The notes under the pieces: generated by a model | Databases searched by the model: none | Told to the model about the DNA's origin: nothing | The model's input: only the letters and a program-made list of their open reading frames with translations | DNA from: Stappia indica | Lineage (GTDB): Bacteria > Pseudomonadota > Alphaproteobacteria > Rhizobiales > Stappiaceae | Direction of reading: 5' to 3' | DNA: 64,000 nucleotides | Assembly (NCBI RefSeq): GCF_009789575.1 | Contig: NZ_CP046908.1 | Coordinates: 124,001 to 188,000 of the forward strand | Part shown: positions 18,637-28,189 of the stretch, piece after piece | How the letters are laid out: every line of letters starts with the position of its first letter | Position numbering within the stretch: position 1 is the stretch's first letter | Made by a program: the position numbers and the translations under genes

Positions 18637-18840
18637 ATGACTCCTCGGGCCCAGTTGCGTCATTTGATGGCCGAAGTCGACACTGCTGCGGACAATGCAG
18701 AGCGCGCCTTGCGCCGCCTGCAGGCGCAGGGCGTTTCCGCCGCTGTTCCCGAGCGCGCTCCCGCCGTCACGCCACTGCGGGCCGGGCTGGTGCTCGCCAG
18801 CCTGCTGATGGCGGCCAAGGTCATCGTCTCCAACGATTGA
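18637..18840 (+). CDS. small protein with C-terminal membrane helix
   Basis: 67 residues: an amphipathic helix (RHLMAEVDTAADNAERALRRL), a short Ala/Pro linker and one hydrophobic segment (RAGLVLASLLMAAKVIV) at the C terminus. The start at 18637 has GGGA upstream; an in-frame ATG at 18616 is possible. The pattern suggests a tail-anchored protein. No family recognised, and coding status rests on codon usage and structure only. Confidence 0.45.
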   Translation: MTPRAQLRHLMAEVDTAADNAERALRRLQAQGVSAAVPERAPAVTPLRAGLVLASLLMAAKVIVSND

Positions 18841-18941
18841 CGAGTTCGCGGCACCAACCTCGCTTCGCTGCGGCGCTTTTTGGTTGGTCGCGCGATTTGT
18901 CGCCTTGATTGTGGCGGTCGATGGGGCCAGCATCCGGCCTC

Positions 18942-19853
18942 ATGAACATCTCTTCCTCTCCCGAAACCTTTCGCTTGGCGCTATGCGCCTTCAACCTCGG
19001 CATGGGCGGACGCAGCCGCGAGGCATTCCTCGCCGGCATCTCGCAGCGTCTCGCCCGCGCCCATGCCCAGGGCGCCGAGCTCCTGGTCCTTCCCGAATAT
19101 CTCAGCGAGGCGTTTCTCGCCTGGAAGCCGAAGGGCCTGAAGCCGACGGCGGAACTTGCCTTCATGGCGGCAGAGGCGGAAGCCTTGCTGCCGGAAATGG
19201 CGGCTCTCGTCGCCGAACACGGGGTCTCGCTCGTTGCCGGCTCCGTACCTTGGGCCGACGGCAAGGGCGGCTTCGTCAACCGCGCCGTCGCCATGCTGCC
19301 CGATGGACGCAGTATCGCCCATGACAAGCTGGCCCTGACGCCGTTCGAGCTCGACCGCGAGAGCTGGTATCTCACCCCGGGCGACAAGGTGATCCGCTTC
19401 GAGTTCGCCGGCCTGTCCATGATGATGCTGATCTGCCTCGATATCGAGATGCCGGCGCTCTCCAGCCTTATCGCTCGCGATGCACCCGACCTGCTGATCG
19501 TGCCGTCGATGACCTCGAGCCTTGCCGGCTATCACCGGGTCTTCGGCTGTGCCAAGGCGCGTGCCGTCGAGCTCATGTGCTCGGTCGCCGTCTGCGGCGT
19601 CGTGGGGGCGGCGCCCGGCACCACGCAGAACGACAGCAACGTGTCCGGCGCCGCGCTCTACATCCCGTGCGAGCCCGCACTCGGTTATCGCGGCGTAGCG
19701 GCCGAGATGCCCCCCGTCGACGGCACGAAGGGCCAGGAGCCGTTCCTGGTGACCGATGTTCCGGTCGCAGCCATTCGCGCGTTGCGCGCCGGCGGTGCCG
19801 AGGTATGGCCGGGCGCGTGGTCGGCAGAACATGTCACGTTGTCGAGCGGGTGA
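18942..19853 (+). CDS. carbon-nitrogen hydrolase (nitrilase superfamily)
   Basis: 303-residue amidase/nitrilase fold. The catalytic triad is visible: Glu in LLVLPEYLSEAF, Lys in AHDKLALTPFE, Cys in MLICLDIEMP. The aliphatic-amidase-like layout suggests an amide or N-carbamoyl substrate but does not fix it. Start at 18942 (MNISSSPE). It ends four bases before the DUF423 gene, so the two are probably co-transcribed. Confidence 0.88.
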   Translation: MNISSSPETFRLALCAFNLGMGGRSREAFLAGISQRLARAHAQGAELLVLPEYLSEAFLAWKPKGLKPTAELAFMAAEAEALLPEMAALVAEHGVSLVAGSVPWADGKGGFVNRAVAMLPDGRSIAHDKLALTPFELDRESWYLTPGDKVIRFEFAGLSMMMLICLDIEMPALSSLIARDAPDLLIVPSMTSSLAGYHRVFGCAKARAVELMCSVAVCGVVGAAPGTTQNDSNVSGAALYIPCEPALGYRGVAAEMPPVDGTKGQEPFLVTDVPVAAIRALRAGGAEVWPGAWSAEHVTLSSG

Positions 19854-19857
19854 CACG

Positions 19858-20262
19858 ATGAGCGTTCCCGATGTTTCCGAGACCCTTGGCAGCGACCGCG
19901 CCTGTGGTGCGGTGGTCCTTCTCGGTGGCCTCAGCGGCGGGCTGGGCGTTGCACTTTCGGCGATGGCGGCTCATCTGCCGGGAGGCGAGTTGCTGGCTAA
20001 TGCGGCCAACATGCTGCTGTTCCATGCGCCGGCCTTCCTGGCATTGGCGGCGCTGAGGGGCACCGGCCCGCGCGGTGTCCTGGCGTTTGCGACGCTGGCC
20101 CTCGCCATCGGCCTGGCGCTTTTTGCCGGCGACCTTGCTTCGCGGGTCATGCTGGGAGACCGCCTGTTCGCAATGGCGGCGCCCACTGGCGGCAGCCTGA
20201 TGATCCTCGGCTGGGCCGGCATCCTCGTGGCTGGTGTCGCACGGTTGATGCGCCGGGCTTGA
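19858..20262 (+). CDS. DUF423 (YgdD/TMEM256-like) membrane protein
   Basis: 134 residues with four predicted membrane helices. DUF423 features are the GGLSGGLGVALSAMAAHLPGG segment (usually GAFGAHGL) and the closing PTGGSLMILGWAGIL. Small inner-membrane family of unknown function. It is immediately downstream of the nitrilase-family gene. Confidence 0.75.
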   Translation: MSVPDVSETLGSDRACGAVVLLGGLSGGLGVALSAMAAHLPGGELLANAANMLLFHAPAFLALAALRGTGPRGVLAFATLALAIGLALFAGDLASRVMLGDRLFAMAAPTGGSLMILGWAGILVAGVARLMRRA

Positions 20263-20437
20263 AGCCCGCCTTTGCCGTGGCCGTCGCAGGTGCGACGCAA
20301 AGCCTCGACGGAATGTCGTTTTTCGGCAAGACCGGTCGTGGGATCGGTAGCACAACGGGAGAGAAGGCGTTCGAAAGGTCGGCCCCATGTATGGGGCTGC
20401 CTCCCGTCCGCGAGAACGCCGTCGGCAAGAGGATCGC

Positions 20438-21691
20438 ATGACACGTTTCTCCTTCTGGGACCTGGCCTTGAAGGCCGTCAACGCCCATCAGGACTGGGGT
20501 CACCAGTGGCGCAAACCCGATCCGAAGCCCGAATATGATGTGATCATCATCGGTGCCGGCGGCCACGGTCTTGCCACGGCCTATTATCTCGCGAGCGAAC
20601 ACGGCATCACCAATGTCGCCGTGCTGGAAAAGGGTTGGCTTGGCGGCGGCAATACGGGCCGCAACACCACCATCGTGCGATCCAATTATCTCTGGGAGGA
20701 GAGCGAGGCGCTCTACGACCACGCGATGGACCTGTGGCAGGACCTGTCGCAGGAGCTGAACTACAACGTCATGTACTCCGCCCGCGGCGTGATGATGCTC
20801 GCCCATACGGTGCACGACATCCAGGTCTTCAAGCGGCACGTTCATGCCAACCGGCTGGCCGGCGTCCAGAACGAGTGGCTGAGCGCGGAGGAGGCCAAGG
20901 AGTTCTGCCCTCCGCTTAATATCGGCCGTAACATCCGCTATCCCGTGCTCGGCGCCGCGCTCCAGCGCAAGGGCGGCGTAGCCCGTCATGACGCAGTGGC
21001 CTGGGGCTACGCGCGCGGCGCTGACCGGCGCGGCGTCGACATCATCCAGAATTGCGCCGTCACGGGTATTCGCCGCCATGCCGACGGATCTGTGGCCGGG
21101 GTCGAGACCTCGCGCGGTTTCATCGGCGCGAAGAAGGTCGGCGTTGTCGCGGCCGGTCACACCTCGGTCGTGATGGACATGGCCGGCGTTCGCATGCCGC
21201 TGGAGTCCAACCCGCTTCAGGCGCTGGTGTCCGAGCCCGTGAAGCCGTGTTTCCCCTGCGTGGTGATGTCCAACACGGTGCACGCCTATATCTCGCAGTC
21301 GGACAAGGGCGAGCTGGTGATCGGTGCGGGCACCGACCAGTATGTCTCCTACAGCCAGACCGGCGGACTGCAGATCACCACGCACACGGTCGATGCCATC
21401 TGCGAGCTGTTCCCGATGTTCCGCCGCATGCGCATGCTGCGCAACTGGGGCGGCATCGTCGACGTGACGCCGGACCGCTCGCCCATCATCGGCAAGACCC
21501 CGGTGCCGGGCCTTTACGTCAATTGCGGCTGGGGCACGGGCGGGTTCAAGGCAACGCCCGGCTCGGGCCATGTCTTCGCCCACACCATCGCGCGGGACGA
21601 ACCGCATCCGATCAACGCGCCGTTCACGCTGGACCGGTTCCGCACCGGCCGGCTCATCGACGAGGCGGCAGCCGCCGCCGTCGCGCATTGA
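20438..21691 (+). CDS. soxB: sarcosine oxidase subunit beta
   Basis: 417-residue flavoprotein subunit of heterotetrameric sarcosine oxidase; it binds FAD, and FMN covalently with SoxA, and oxidatively demethylates sarcosine. The dinucleotide-binding motif IIGAGGHGLATAYYLA is at residues 34-50, and GLYVNCGWGTGGFKATPGSG lies near the C terminus. Start chosen at 20438 (MTRFSFWDL) to match the family. First gene of the sox operon; a cupin gene separates it from soxD. Confidence 0.96.
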   Translation: MTRFSFWDLALKAVNAHQDWGHQWRKPDPKPEYDVIIIGAGGHGLATAYYLASEHGITNVAVLEKGWLGGGNTGRNTTIVRSNYLWEESEALYDHAMDLWQDLSQELNYNVMYSARGVMMLAHTVHDIQVFKRHVHANRLAGVQNEWLSAEEAKEFCPPLNIGRNIRYPVLGAALQRKGGVARHDAVAWGYARGADRRGVDIIQNCAVTGIRRHADGSVAGVETSRGFIGAKKVGVVAAGHTSVVMDMAGVRMPLESNPLQALVSEPVKPCFPCVVMSNTVHAYISQSDKGELVIGAGTDQYVSYSQTGGLQITTHTVDAICELFPMFRRMRMLRNWGGIVDVTPDRSPIIGKTPVPGLYVNCGWGTGGFKATPGSGHVFAHTIARDEPHPINAPFTLDRFRTGRLIDEAAAAAVAH

Positions 21692-21699
21692 GGCCCGAC

Positions 21700-22056
21700 A
21701 TGACGCATCAGCCTGTGAACCTTGCCGGCAAGCTCGCTCTGTTCTCCGACCACTGGTCGCCGAAGATTGTCGGCTCGTTCAACGGTCACGATCTTATGGT
21801 GGTGAAGGTCAAGGGAGAGTTCACCTGGCATTCGCACCCCGACACGGACGACTTCTTTCAAGTCCTGTCCGGTAGGTTGACCATCCGCATGCGTGATGGC
21901 GACGTTACGCTCGGGCCCGGCGAACTGTTTGTCGTTCCCAAAGGCGTGGAGCATTGCCCGGTTGCCGAGGTCGAAACCCACCTGTTGCTGATCGAGCCTT
22001 CCGGGACGCCGAACACCGGCGACCCGGATACCGCCGCACGCAAGATCGAGATCTAG
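21700..22056 (+). CDS. single-domain cupin protein
   Basis: 118-residue cupin_2 protein. The first cupin motif (HSHPDTDDFFQVLSGRL) gives two His and a Glu-equivalent position held by Asp/Asp, and the second (PGELFVVPKGVEHCP) gives the third His. It is probably a metal-binding small-molecule enzyme or sensor. It sits between soxB (8-base gap) and soxD (10-base gap), so it is co-transcribed with the sarcosine oxidase genes, where it is not a standard member. Confidence 0.85.
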   Translation: MTHQPVNLAGKLALFSDHWSPKIVGSFNGHDLMVVKVKGEFTWHSHPDTDDFFQVLSGRLTIRMRDGDVTLGPGELFVVPKGVEHCPVAEVETHLLLIEPSGTPNTGDPDTAARKIEI

Positions 22057-22066
22057 GGGCAAGCCG

Positions 22067-22372
22067 ATGCTGTTGATCCACTGCCCCTGCTGCGGCGTCG
22101 ACCGCCCGGAGATCGAATTCCGCTATGGCGGCGAGGCGCATATCGCCCGTCCCGCGCAGCCGGCGGATCTCGACGATCATCAATGGGCCGAGTTTCTCTA
22201 CATGCGAACCAACCCCAAGGGCGTGATGGCCGAGCGCTGGCGCCACGTCCATGGCTGCGGCCGCTTCTTCAATGCGCTGCGCGACACGGTCAGCGACCGC
22301 TTCATCGCCGTCTACAAGACCGGCGAGCCGCGCCCGGATAGTGCCGCCGCCAGCGGGGAGGGCGCCCGATGA
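22067..22372 (+). CDS. soxD: sarcosine oxidase subunit delta
   Basis: 101-residue small zinc-binding subunit. CPCCGVDRPEIEF at residues 5-17 supplies the cysteine pair, and WRHVHGCGRFFNALRDT is the C-terminal family motif with further His/Cys ligands. Its stop overlaps the soxA start (ATGA), which is normal for this operon. Confidence 0.95.
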   Translation: MLLIHCPCCGVDRPEIEFRYGGEAHIARPAQPADLDDHQWAEFLYMRTNPKGVMAERWRHVHGCGRFFNALRDTVSDRFIAVYKTGEPRPDSAAASGEGAR

Positions 22373-25300
22373 CCGCCTCCTTCCGCACTTCGAAGGGCGG
22401 GCGCATCGACCGCGCGAAATCCGTCACATTCACCTTCGACGGCAAGACGCTCACCGGCCGGGCCGGCGACACGCTGGCCTCGGCGCTGCTCGCCAACGGC
22501 ATTCATCTCGTCGGCCGCTCGTTCAAGTACCACCGCCCGCGCGGCATCGTGACCGCCGGCTCAGAGGAGCCGAATGCGTTGGTCGGGGTGGCGAAGTCCG
22601 CGGCGGCCGCCGCCGGCCAGAGCGTGCCGAACCTGCGGGCCACCCAGGTCGAGATTCACGACGGGATGGTCGTCGTCAGCCAGAACCGCTGGCCTTCGCT
22701 CGACTTCGACATCGGCGCGGTCAACGACCGCCTGTCCCCGTTCTTCGTTGCCGGCTTCTATTACAAGACCTTCATGTGGCCGAAGAGCTTCTGGAACCGG
22801 GTCTACGAGCCGTTCATCCGCGCCGCCGCCGGTCTCGGAAAGGCGCCGACCGCGCCGGATCCGGACCGCTATGCCAATCGCTATACCCACTGCGACGTGC
22901 TCGTGGCTGGCAGTGGCCCGGCGGGTCTTGCTGCCGCGCTTGCGGCGTCGCGCGCTGGCGCCCGGGTGATCCTTGCCGACGAGCAGGGGGAGCCCGGCGG
23001 CTCGCTGCTGCACGAGGCAGGTGCCGAGATCGACGGCCGTCCCGCGACCGCGTGGGTCGCCGCGGCGATTGCCGAGCTTGCCGGCAACGACCGTGTCACG
23101 CTCCTGCCGCGCACCACCGTCTTCGGCTACTTCAACCAGAACTTCGTCGCGCTTGCCGAGCGGGTCACCGACCACCTCGCCGATCCGGACCCGTCGCTGC
23201 CGCGCGAGCGTCTGTGGCAAGTTCGCGCGCGCCAGGTGGTGCTTGCCACCGGCGCCATCGAGCGTCCGCTGGTCTTCCCCGAGAACGACCGTCCGGGCGT
23301 GATGATGGCCGAGGCAGGACGCATCTACGCCAACCGCTTCGGTGTCCTGCCGGGCCGGGCGATTGCGGTCGCCACGGCCTGCGACAGCGCCTGGCATGCG
23401 GCCTTCGACATCAAGGCGCTCGGCGGCAACGTGGTCGCCATCCTCGACATGCGCAGCGAGGTTGACCCGGCGCTGAAGGAGCGCGCCCGCGCGCTTTCGA
23501 TCCGGGTGGAAACCGGCTGCACAGTCACCGGCGTCAAGGGGTCGAAGCGCGTCCAGGGCGTCATGATTGGCCGGCTGGCAGGCGACAAGGTTTCGCCGGC
23601 TGGCAGTCTCGCCTGCGATTGCCTGCTGATGTCGGGCGGCTGGACGCCCAATGTCAGCCTGCATTCGCAGGCGCGCGGCAAGCTCGACTGGAACCCGGAC
23701 AAGGGCGCTTTCCTGCCCGGCGACCCGGTACAGGCGCAGCGCTCGGCCGGCAGCTGCCGCGGCATCGACGGACTGGCGCAGGTGCTGGCCGACGGTGCCC
23801 GTGCCGGCGCGGAAGCGGCGGAAGCCGCAACCGGGACTCCGGCCGATATTCCGGCCTTTTCCGCAAGCGGCGGCGAGGTCTCATCCGGCTGGTGGCTGGG
23901 GGCCGTGCCGCATGACCGCGATGCATCCCGCGTGCGCGCCTTTGTCGACTTCCAGAACGATGTCACGGCAAAGGATGTGAAGCTTGCCGTGCGCGAGGGC
24001 ATGCATTCCATCGAGCATATCAAGCGCTACACCACGACCGGCATGGCGACCGATCAGGGGCGCCTCTCCAACATGAATGCGCTCTCCATCGCCTCCACGG
24101 CACTCGCCAACGAGGTTCCGCAGGTCGGTCTCACCACCTTCCGCCAGCCCTATACGCCGGTGACCTTCGGCACGCTGGCGACGACCTCGCGCGGCGATCT
24201 GTTCGATCCCGTCCGCCGAACGCCGATCCACGACTGGGCGGCGGCGCAAGGCGCGGCGTTCGAGGATGTGAGCCTGTGGAAGCGCGCCTGGTACTTCCCG
24301 AAAGGCGGCGAAGACATGCACGCGGCGGTGCTGCGCGAATGCCGGACCGTGCGCGAGAGCGTCGGCATCTTCGATGCCTCGACCCTCGGCAAGATCGAGG
24401 TGGTCGGACCGGATGCGGCAGAGTTCCTCGAGCGGATCTACACCAACCCCTGGAAGAAGCTCGGCATCGGGCGGCTGCGTTACGGGCTGATGCTCAACGA
24501 GGCCGGGTTCATCATGGATGACGGCGTCGTCGGCCGTATAGCCGAGGACCGCTTCCACGTCACCACCACGACCGGCGGCGCCCCGCGCGTCCTCGCCCAT
24601 ATGGAGGACTATCTCCAGACCGAATGGCCGGACCTCAAGGTCTGGCTGACCTCCACCACCGAACAATGGGCGGTGATCGCCGTGCAGGGACCGAAGGCAC
24701 GCGAGGCGATTGCTCCTCTTGTCGATGACATCGATCTTGCGACCGAGGTCATGCCGCACATGTCGGTGCGCGAGGGGCATGTCATGGGCGGCATCCCCTG
24801 CCGGCTGTTCCGCATGAGCTTCACCGGCGAGTCGGGCTACGAGATCAACGTCCCGCCATCGCGGGCGCGTCAGGTCTGGGACGCAGTCTTCGCCAATGTC
24901 GAGCGGCTCGGCGGCTGCGCCTACGGCACGGAGACGATGCATGTCCTGCGCGCCGAAAAGGGCTACATCATCGTCGGTCAGGAAACCGACGGTACAGTGA
25001 CGCCGGACGATGTCGGCATGTCCTGGGCCATCGGCAAGAACAAGCCGGACTTCGTCGGCAAGCGTTCGCTCGCCCGCCCGGATCTTGTGGCGCCGGGGCG
25101 CAAGCAGCTCGTCGGCCTGCTGACGAAAGACGGCAAGGCGCTGGTGGAGGAGGGGGCACAGGTCACCGCCGAGGCTGACCCTGCACCGCGCACGCCCGCA
25201 CTCGGCCACGTCACCTCGTCTTACATGTCCGCCGCTGCCGGCCGGCCGATTGCGCTGGCGATGATCGCCAACGGCCGTGCCCGCCTCGGCGAGATCCTCC

Positions 25301-25386
25301 ACGTCCCGATGCCGAATGGCGCGATTGCCGTCGAGGTCGTCGCGCCGCTCTTCGTCGATCCGGAAGGAAGCCGGCTCAATGCCTGA
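22369..25386 (+). CDS. soxA: sarcosine oxidase subunit alpha
   Basis: 1005-residue large subunit. In order: a 2Fe-2S-ferredoxin-like N-terminal fold (FDGKTLTGRAGDTLASALLANG), an NAD-binding oxidoreductase core (VLVAGSGPAGLAAALAASRAG near residue 180), and a C-terminal GcvT/aminomethyltransferase-type folate-binding half (from about 600, including GESGYEINVP and ETMHVLRAEKGYIIVGQETDG). The last part makes methylene-THF from the released C1 unit. It overlaps soxD by four and soxG by eight bases. Confidence 0.96.
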   Translation: MTASFRTSKGGRIDRAKSVTFTFDGKTLTGRAGDTLASALLANGIHLVGRSFKYHRPRGIVTAGSEEPNALVGVAKSAAAAAGQSVPNLRATQVEIHDGMVVVSQNRWPSLDFDIGAVNDRLSPFFVAGFYYKTFMWPKSFWNRVYEPFIRAAAGLGKAPTAPDPDRYANRYTHCDVLVAGSGPAGLAAALAASRAGARVILADEQGEPGGSLLHEAGAEIDGRPATAWVAAAIAELAGNDRVTLLPRTTVFGYFNQNFVALAERVTDHLADPDPSLPRERLWQVRARQVVLATGAIERPLVFPENDRPGVMMAEAGRIYANRFGVLPGRAIAVATACDSAWHAAFDIKALGGNVVAILDMRSEVDPALKERARALSIRVETGCTVTGVKGSKRVQGVMIGRLAGDKVSPAGSLACDCLLMSGGWTPNVSLHSQARGKLDWNPDKGAFLPGDPVQAQRSAGSCRGIDGLAQVLADGARAGAEAAEAATGTPADIPAFSASGGEVSSGWWLGAVPHDRDASRVRAFVDFQNDVTAKDVKLAVREGMHSIEHIKRYTTTGMATDQGRLSNMNALSIASTALANEVPQVGLTTFRQPYTPVTFGTLATTSRGDLFDPVRRTPIHDWAAAQGAAFEDVSLWKRAWYFPKGGEDMHAAVLRECRTVRESVGIFDASTLGKIEVVGPDAAEFLERIYTNPWKKLGIGRLRYGLMLNEAGFIMDDGVVGRIAEDRFHVTTTTGGAPRVLAHMEDYLQTEWPDLKVWLTSTTEQWAVIAVQGPKAREAIAPLVDDIDLATEVMPHMSVREGHVMGGIPCRLFRMSFTGESGYEINVPPSRARQVWDAVFANVERLGGCAYGTETMHVLRAEKGYIIVGQETDGTVTPDDVGMSWAIGKNKPDFVGKRSLARPDLVAPGRKQLVGLLTKDGKALVEEGAQVTAEADPAPRTPALGHVTSSYMSAAAGRPIALAMIANGRARLGEILHVPMPNGAIAVEVVAPLFVDPEGSRLNA

Positions 25387-25954
25387 CGCCCTGTTTCACA
25401 CGCCCGCCGAGACGCTGGCACTGCCGCGGCTCGCCGGCACCGGAACCACGCTCCACCGCGCTGCGCCGCTGGTGCGCTTCGTGTTTCGGGGCGATGCCGC
25501 CGCCGCGGAGAAAGCGGGAGCCGCGTTCGGTGTGCCCCTGCCGCAATCGCCGCTCGCCGCCGAGACGTCCGGCGAACGCGCCGCACTCTGGCAGGGGCCG
25601 GACGAGTGGCTTCTGCTTGCCCGGCCGGCCGGCGATGGGCCGCAGGCGGTCGATGCACTCGCTCGCAGCCTCGCCGGCGAGATCGCCGCGGCACTCGGCG
25701 ATACACCGCATTCGCTGGTCGACGTGTCGGAGCGCAATGTCGCGCTGCTGATTGAAGGGCCGGGCGCTTCCGACCTCCTCAACACGCATGTCTTTCTGGA
25801 TCTCGACCCCGCCGCTTTCCCGGTCGGCATGGTGACGCGCACGCTCTTCACCAAGGCGGAGATCGTGCTCTGGCGCACGGGTGGCGACGCCTTCGCGCTG
25901 GAATGCTGGTCGAGCTTCGCGCCCTATGTCGAGGCGCACCTCGCCGAGGCGTGA
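25379..25954 (+). CDS. soxG: sarcosine oxidase subunit gamma
   Basis: 191-residue subunit with a GcvT-like fold. Family features: ERAALWQGPDEWLLLA in the middle and ALLIEGPGASDLLN followed by FPVGMVTRTLFTKAE near residues 120-162. The start at 25379 overlaps the soxA stop. Last gene of the operon, closed by a terminator at 25994-26020. A decayed copy of residues about 122-161 lies beyond the helicase gene at 28190-28303. Confidence 0.93.
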   Translation: MPDALFHTPAETLALPRLAGTGTTLHRAAPLVRFVFRGDAAAAEKAGAAFGVPLPQSPLAAETSGERAALWQGPDEWLLLARPAGDGPQAVDALARSLAGEIAAALGDTPHSLVDVSERNVALLIEGPGASDLLNTHVFLDLDPAAFPVGMVTRTLFTKAEIVLWRTGGDAFALECWSSFAPYVEAHLAEA

Positions 25955-25993
25955 TCCGGGTAACGCGTCCGCTCATCAAAAAAGAGCAGGGAA

Positions 25994-26028
25994 AACGGCG
26001 GCGACGCGGCCGCCGCCGTTGTTTGTTT
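25994..26028 (+). terminator. sox operon terminator
   Basis: AACGGCGGCG and CGCCGCCGTT form a 10-bp stem around a 7-base loop, followed by GTTTGTTT. It lies 39 bases after the soxG stop. Confidence 0.8.
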
Positions 26029-26370
26029 CTGGAGCGGCTCTTGCGCGGCGGCAGCGGTCGTGGTGAATGTGCAGGTCGTCGCCCCTGACCGATGGGAGGG
26101 GCCGGCAAGCCGTCTGGAGCTGGTTGCTGAAGGGACGGTTTCCGGGAAACGGCGCGCTATGGCGACGGGTGAACACCGTTCAGGACAAGTGATCCGCCAT
26201 GGTGTTGGTAGGCTGTTCGGCCTGCCCAGGAATCCTGCTGGTTCCGACCCTTCGGCCATTCCAGTGCTATTGTCGTCAGCTCGGCTCGCCAGCGAGCGAT
26301 GATCCCCGCAAACTATCGCTGCCCAATGTGCACACGCTATGATATTCGGCAGCTCGCAAAGATGGTGACC
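26029..26370 (+). other. 342-base region ahead of the helicase gene
   Basis: No convincing gene is seen here. It holds the probable promoter and leader of the DEAD-box helicase gene. Long leaders are common for cold-induced RNA helicases, but I could not identify a cold-shock element or a clear -35/-10 by eye. In-frame starts at 26299 and 26362 would extend the helicase by 24 or 3 residues. Confidence 0.4.
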
Positions 26371-28173
26371 ATGACGCCGAATATCGATCCCGACTCCGCA
26401 TCCCCGATCTCCGGGATACATCCGGCCCTTGCATCCGCCCTGGACGCCAAGGGATACAACCAGCTGACGCCGGTCCAGCTGGAGATGACGAACGAGAAGT
26501 ACGGCCAAGCGGACCTGCTCGTCTCGGCACAGACCGGGTCGGGAAAGACGATCGCCTTCGGTATTGCCATCGCGTCGACCTTGCTCGGCAGCGCAACACG
26601 CTTTGACGTCGCTGCCGCGCCGCTGGGGCTGATCATCGCTCCGACGCGCGAGCTTGCCATTCAGGTTCAGCGGGAACTCGCCTGGCTCTATGCGGAGACG
26701 CAGATCAGAATCGCGACCTGCGTGGGCGGCATGGACATCCGCAACGAGCGCCGCGCGCTCGAACGCGGCGCCCATCTCGTCGTCGGCACGCCCGGGCGCC
26801 TGCGCGATCACATCACGCGCGGGGCGCTGGATCTTGGCGGCATTCGCGCGGTGGTGCTCGATGAAGCCGACGAGATGCTGGATCTCGGTTTTCGAGACGA
26901 CCTGGAATTCATCCTCGGCGCGTCACCCAAGGAGCGCCGGACACTGCTGTTCTCGGCGACCGTGAGGCGAGGCATTGCCGAGCTGGCCAAGACGGTGCAG
27001 ACCGACGCGGTGCGTGTCGCGACAATCGCGACCACCGAACAACATGCCGACATCGAATATCAGCTCATGCTGGTGCGGCGCGACGAGCGCGAACACGCCA
27101 TCATCAACACGTTGCTGGAGTCCGACAGCAAGAGCGCCCTGGTGTTCTGCCACACGCGCGAAGCGGTTCGCCACCTCACGGCGCGCCTCGTCAATCGCGG
27201 CTTCTCAGTGGTGTCGCTGTCCGGTGAGATGGCGCAATCGGAGCGGTCGAATGCGCTGCAGGCCATGCGCGACGGACGCGCGCGCGTCTGCGTGGCGACC
27301 GATGTGGCGGCACGCGGCATCGACCTTCCGAACCTCGACCTCGTGGTCCATGCCGACTTGCCGAGCAAGCCGGAGACCCTGCTGCATCGTTCCGGACGCA
27401 CCGGGCGCGCCGGCCGCAAGGGCGTCTGCGTGCTCATCGTTCCGGAAAACAGGCGCGGTGCCGCTCAGCGCGTGCTGGCATTTGCGCAGCTGACAGCGAC
27501 CATGCGCTCGGCTCCCGGCATTGCGGAGATCGAGGCGCGCTACCGCCGGCAGATCCTCGATGCTGCCGGCTCGGCGGCGCTTCCCGATGACCTGGAGGCA
27601 GATTTCGTGGCCGAGTTGCTGGAGCGGGCCGGGCCGCAGCGCATTGCGGCCGCCTTCCTCCGCCAGAATTTGGCCGCGCATCCGGTTCCTGAAGACCTCT
27701 TGCCGCTGCCTGTCGAAGCACTGCAGAGCCGTGGCCCCAGCCGTGCCCATCGGTCTGGCGAGGACCGTGCACCGACCCGCGAGCCGCGCGGCCCGAGCAT
27801 GGAGAACGGCGTCTGGTTCACCATTTCGCTCGGGCGCAGGCACCGCGCCGACCCGAAATTCCTGTTGCCGATGATCTGCAACGCCGGCGGTGTGACAAAA
27901 CGCGATGTCGGCGCGATCAGGATCGACGAAAGCGAAACCCGTTTCGAGATTTCCGGCGACAAGGCCGGCAGTTATGCTTGGCAGATCATGCAGCCTGGCA
28001 GCCTCGAGAAGGGCATCAGGATCGCCCCGGTCGGCGAGGTACGCATGGCACCGAGGCAATTCAAGCCGAAATTCAAGCAGGATGACAAGCCTGCCCGCAA
28101 GGGCCGGCCCGCGGCGGCCGAACGCGGCAAGCCGCCCAAGCACAAGGGCCGCAAGCCGAAGCGCCCTGATTGA
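26371..28173 (+). CDS. DEAD-box RNA helicase (DeaD/DbpA-like)
   Basis: About 600 residues from the ATG at 26371 (624 from 26299). All helicase motifs are present: Q motif GYNQLTPVQ, Walker A AQTGSGKT, PTRELA, TPGRL, DEAD, SAT, VFCHTREA, TDVAARGID and HRSGRTGRAGR. After the RecA domains a linker leads to a DbpA-type RNA-binding domain (WFTISLGRRHRADPKFLLP near 485 onward) and a basic tail rich in Lys, Arg and Pro. It probably acts in ribosome assembly or cold adaptation. It stands alone between the sox operon and a decayed soxG fragment. Confidence 0.92.
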   Translation: MTPNIDPDSASPISGIHPALASALDAKGYNQLTPVQLEMTNEKYGQADLLVSAQTGSGKTIAFGIAIASTLLGSATRFDVAAAPLGLIIAPTRELAIQVQRELAWLYAETQIRIATCVGGMDIRNERRALERGAHLVVGTPGRLRDHITRGALDLGGIRAVVLDEADEMLDLGFRDDLEFILGASPKERRTLLFSATVRRGIAELAKTVQTDAVRVATIATTEQHADIEYQLMLVRRDEREHAIINTLLESDSKSALVFCHTREAVRHLTARLVNRGFSVVSLSGEMAQSERSNALQAMRDGRARVCVATDVAARGIDLPNLDLVVHADLPSKPETLLHRSGRTGRAGRKGVCVLIVPENRRGAAQRVLAFAQLTATMRSAPGIAEIEARYRRQILDAAGSAALPDDLEADFVAELLERAGPQRIAAAFLRQNLAAHPVPEDLLPLPVEALQSRGPSRAHRSGEDRAPTREPRGPSMENGVWFTISLGRRHRADPKFLLPMICNAGGVTKRDVGAIRIDESETRFEISGDKAGSYAWQIMQPGSLEKGIRIAPVGEVRMAPRQFKPKFKQDDKPARKGRPAAAERGKPPKHKGRKPKRPD

Positions 28174-28189
28174 TCGGGGCGCGCCGCAG

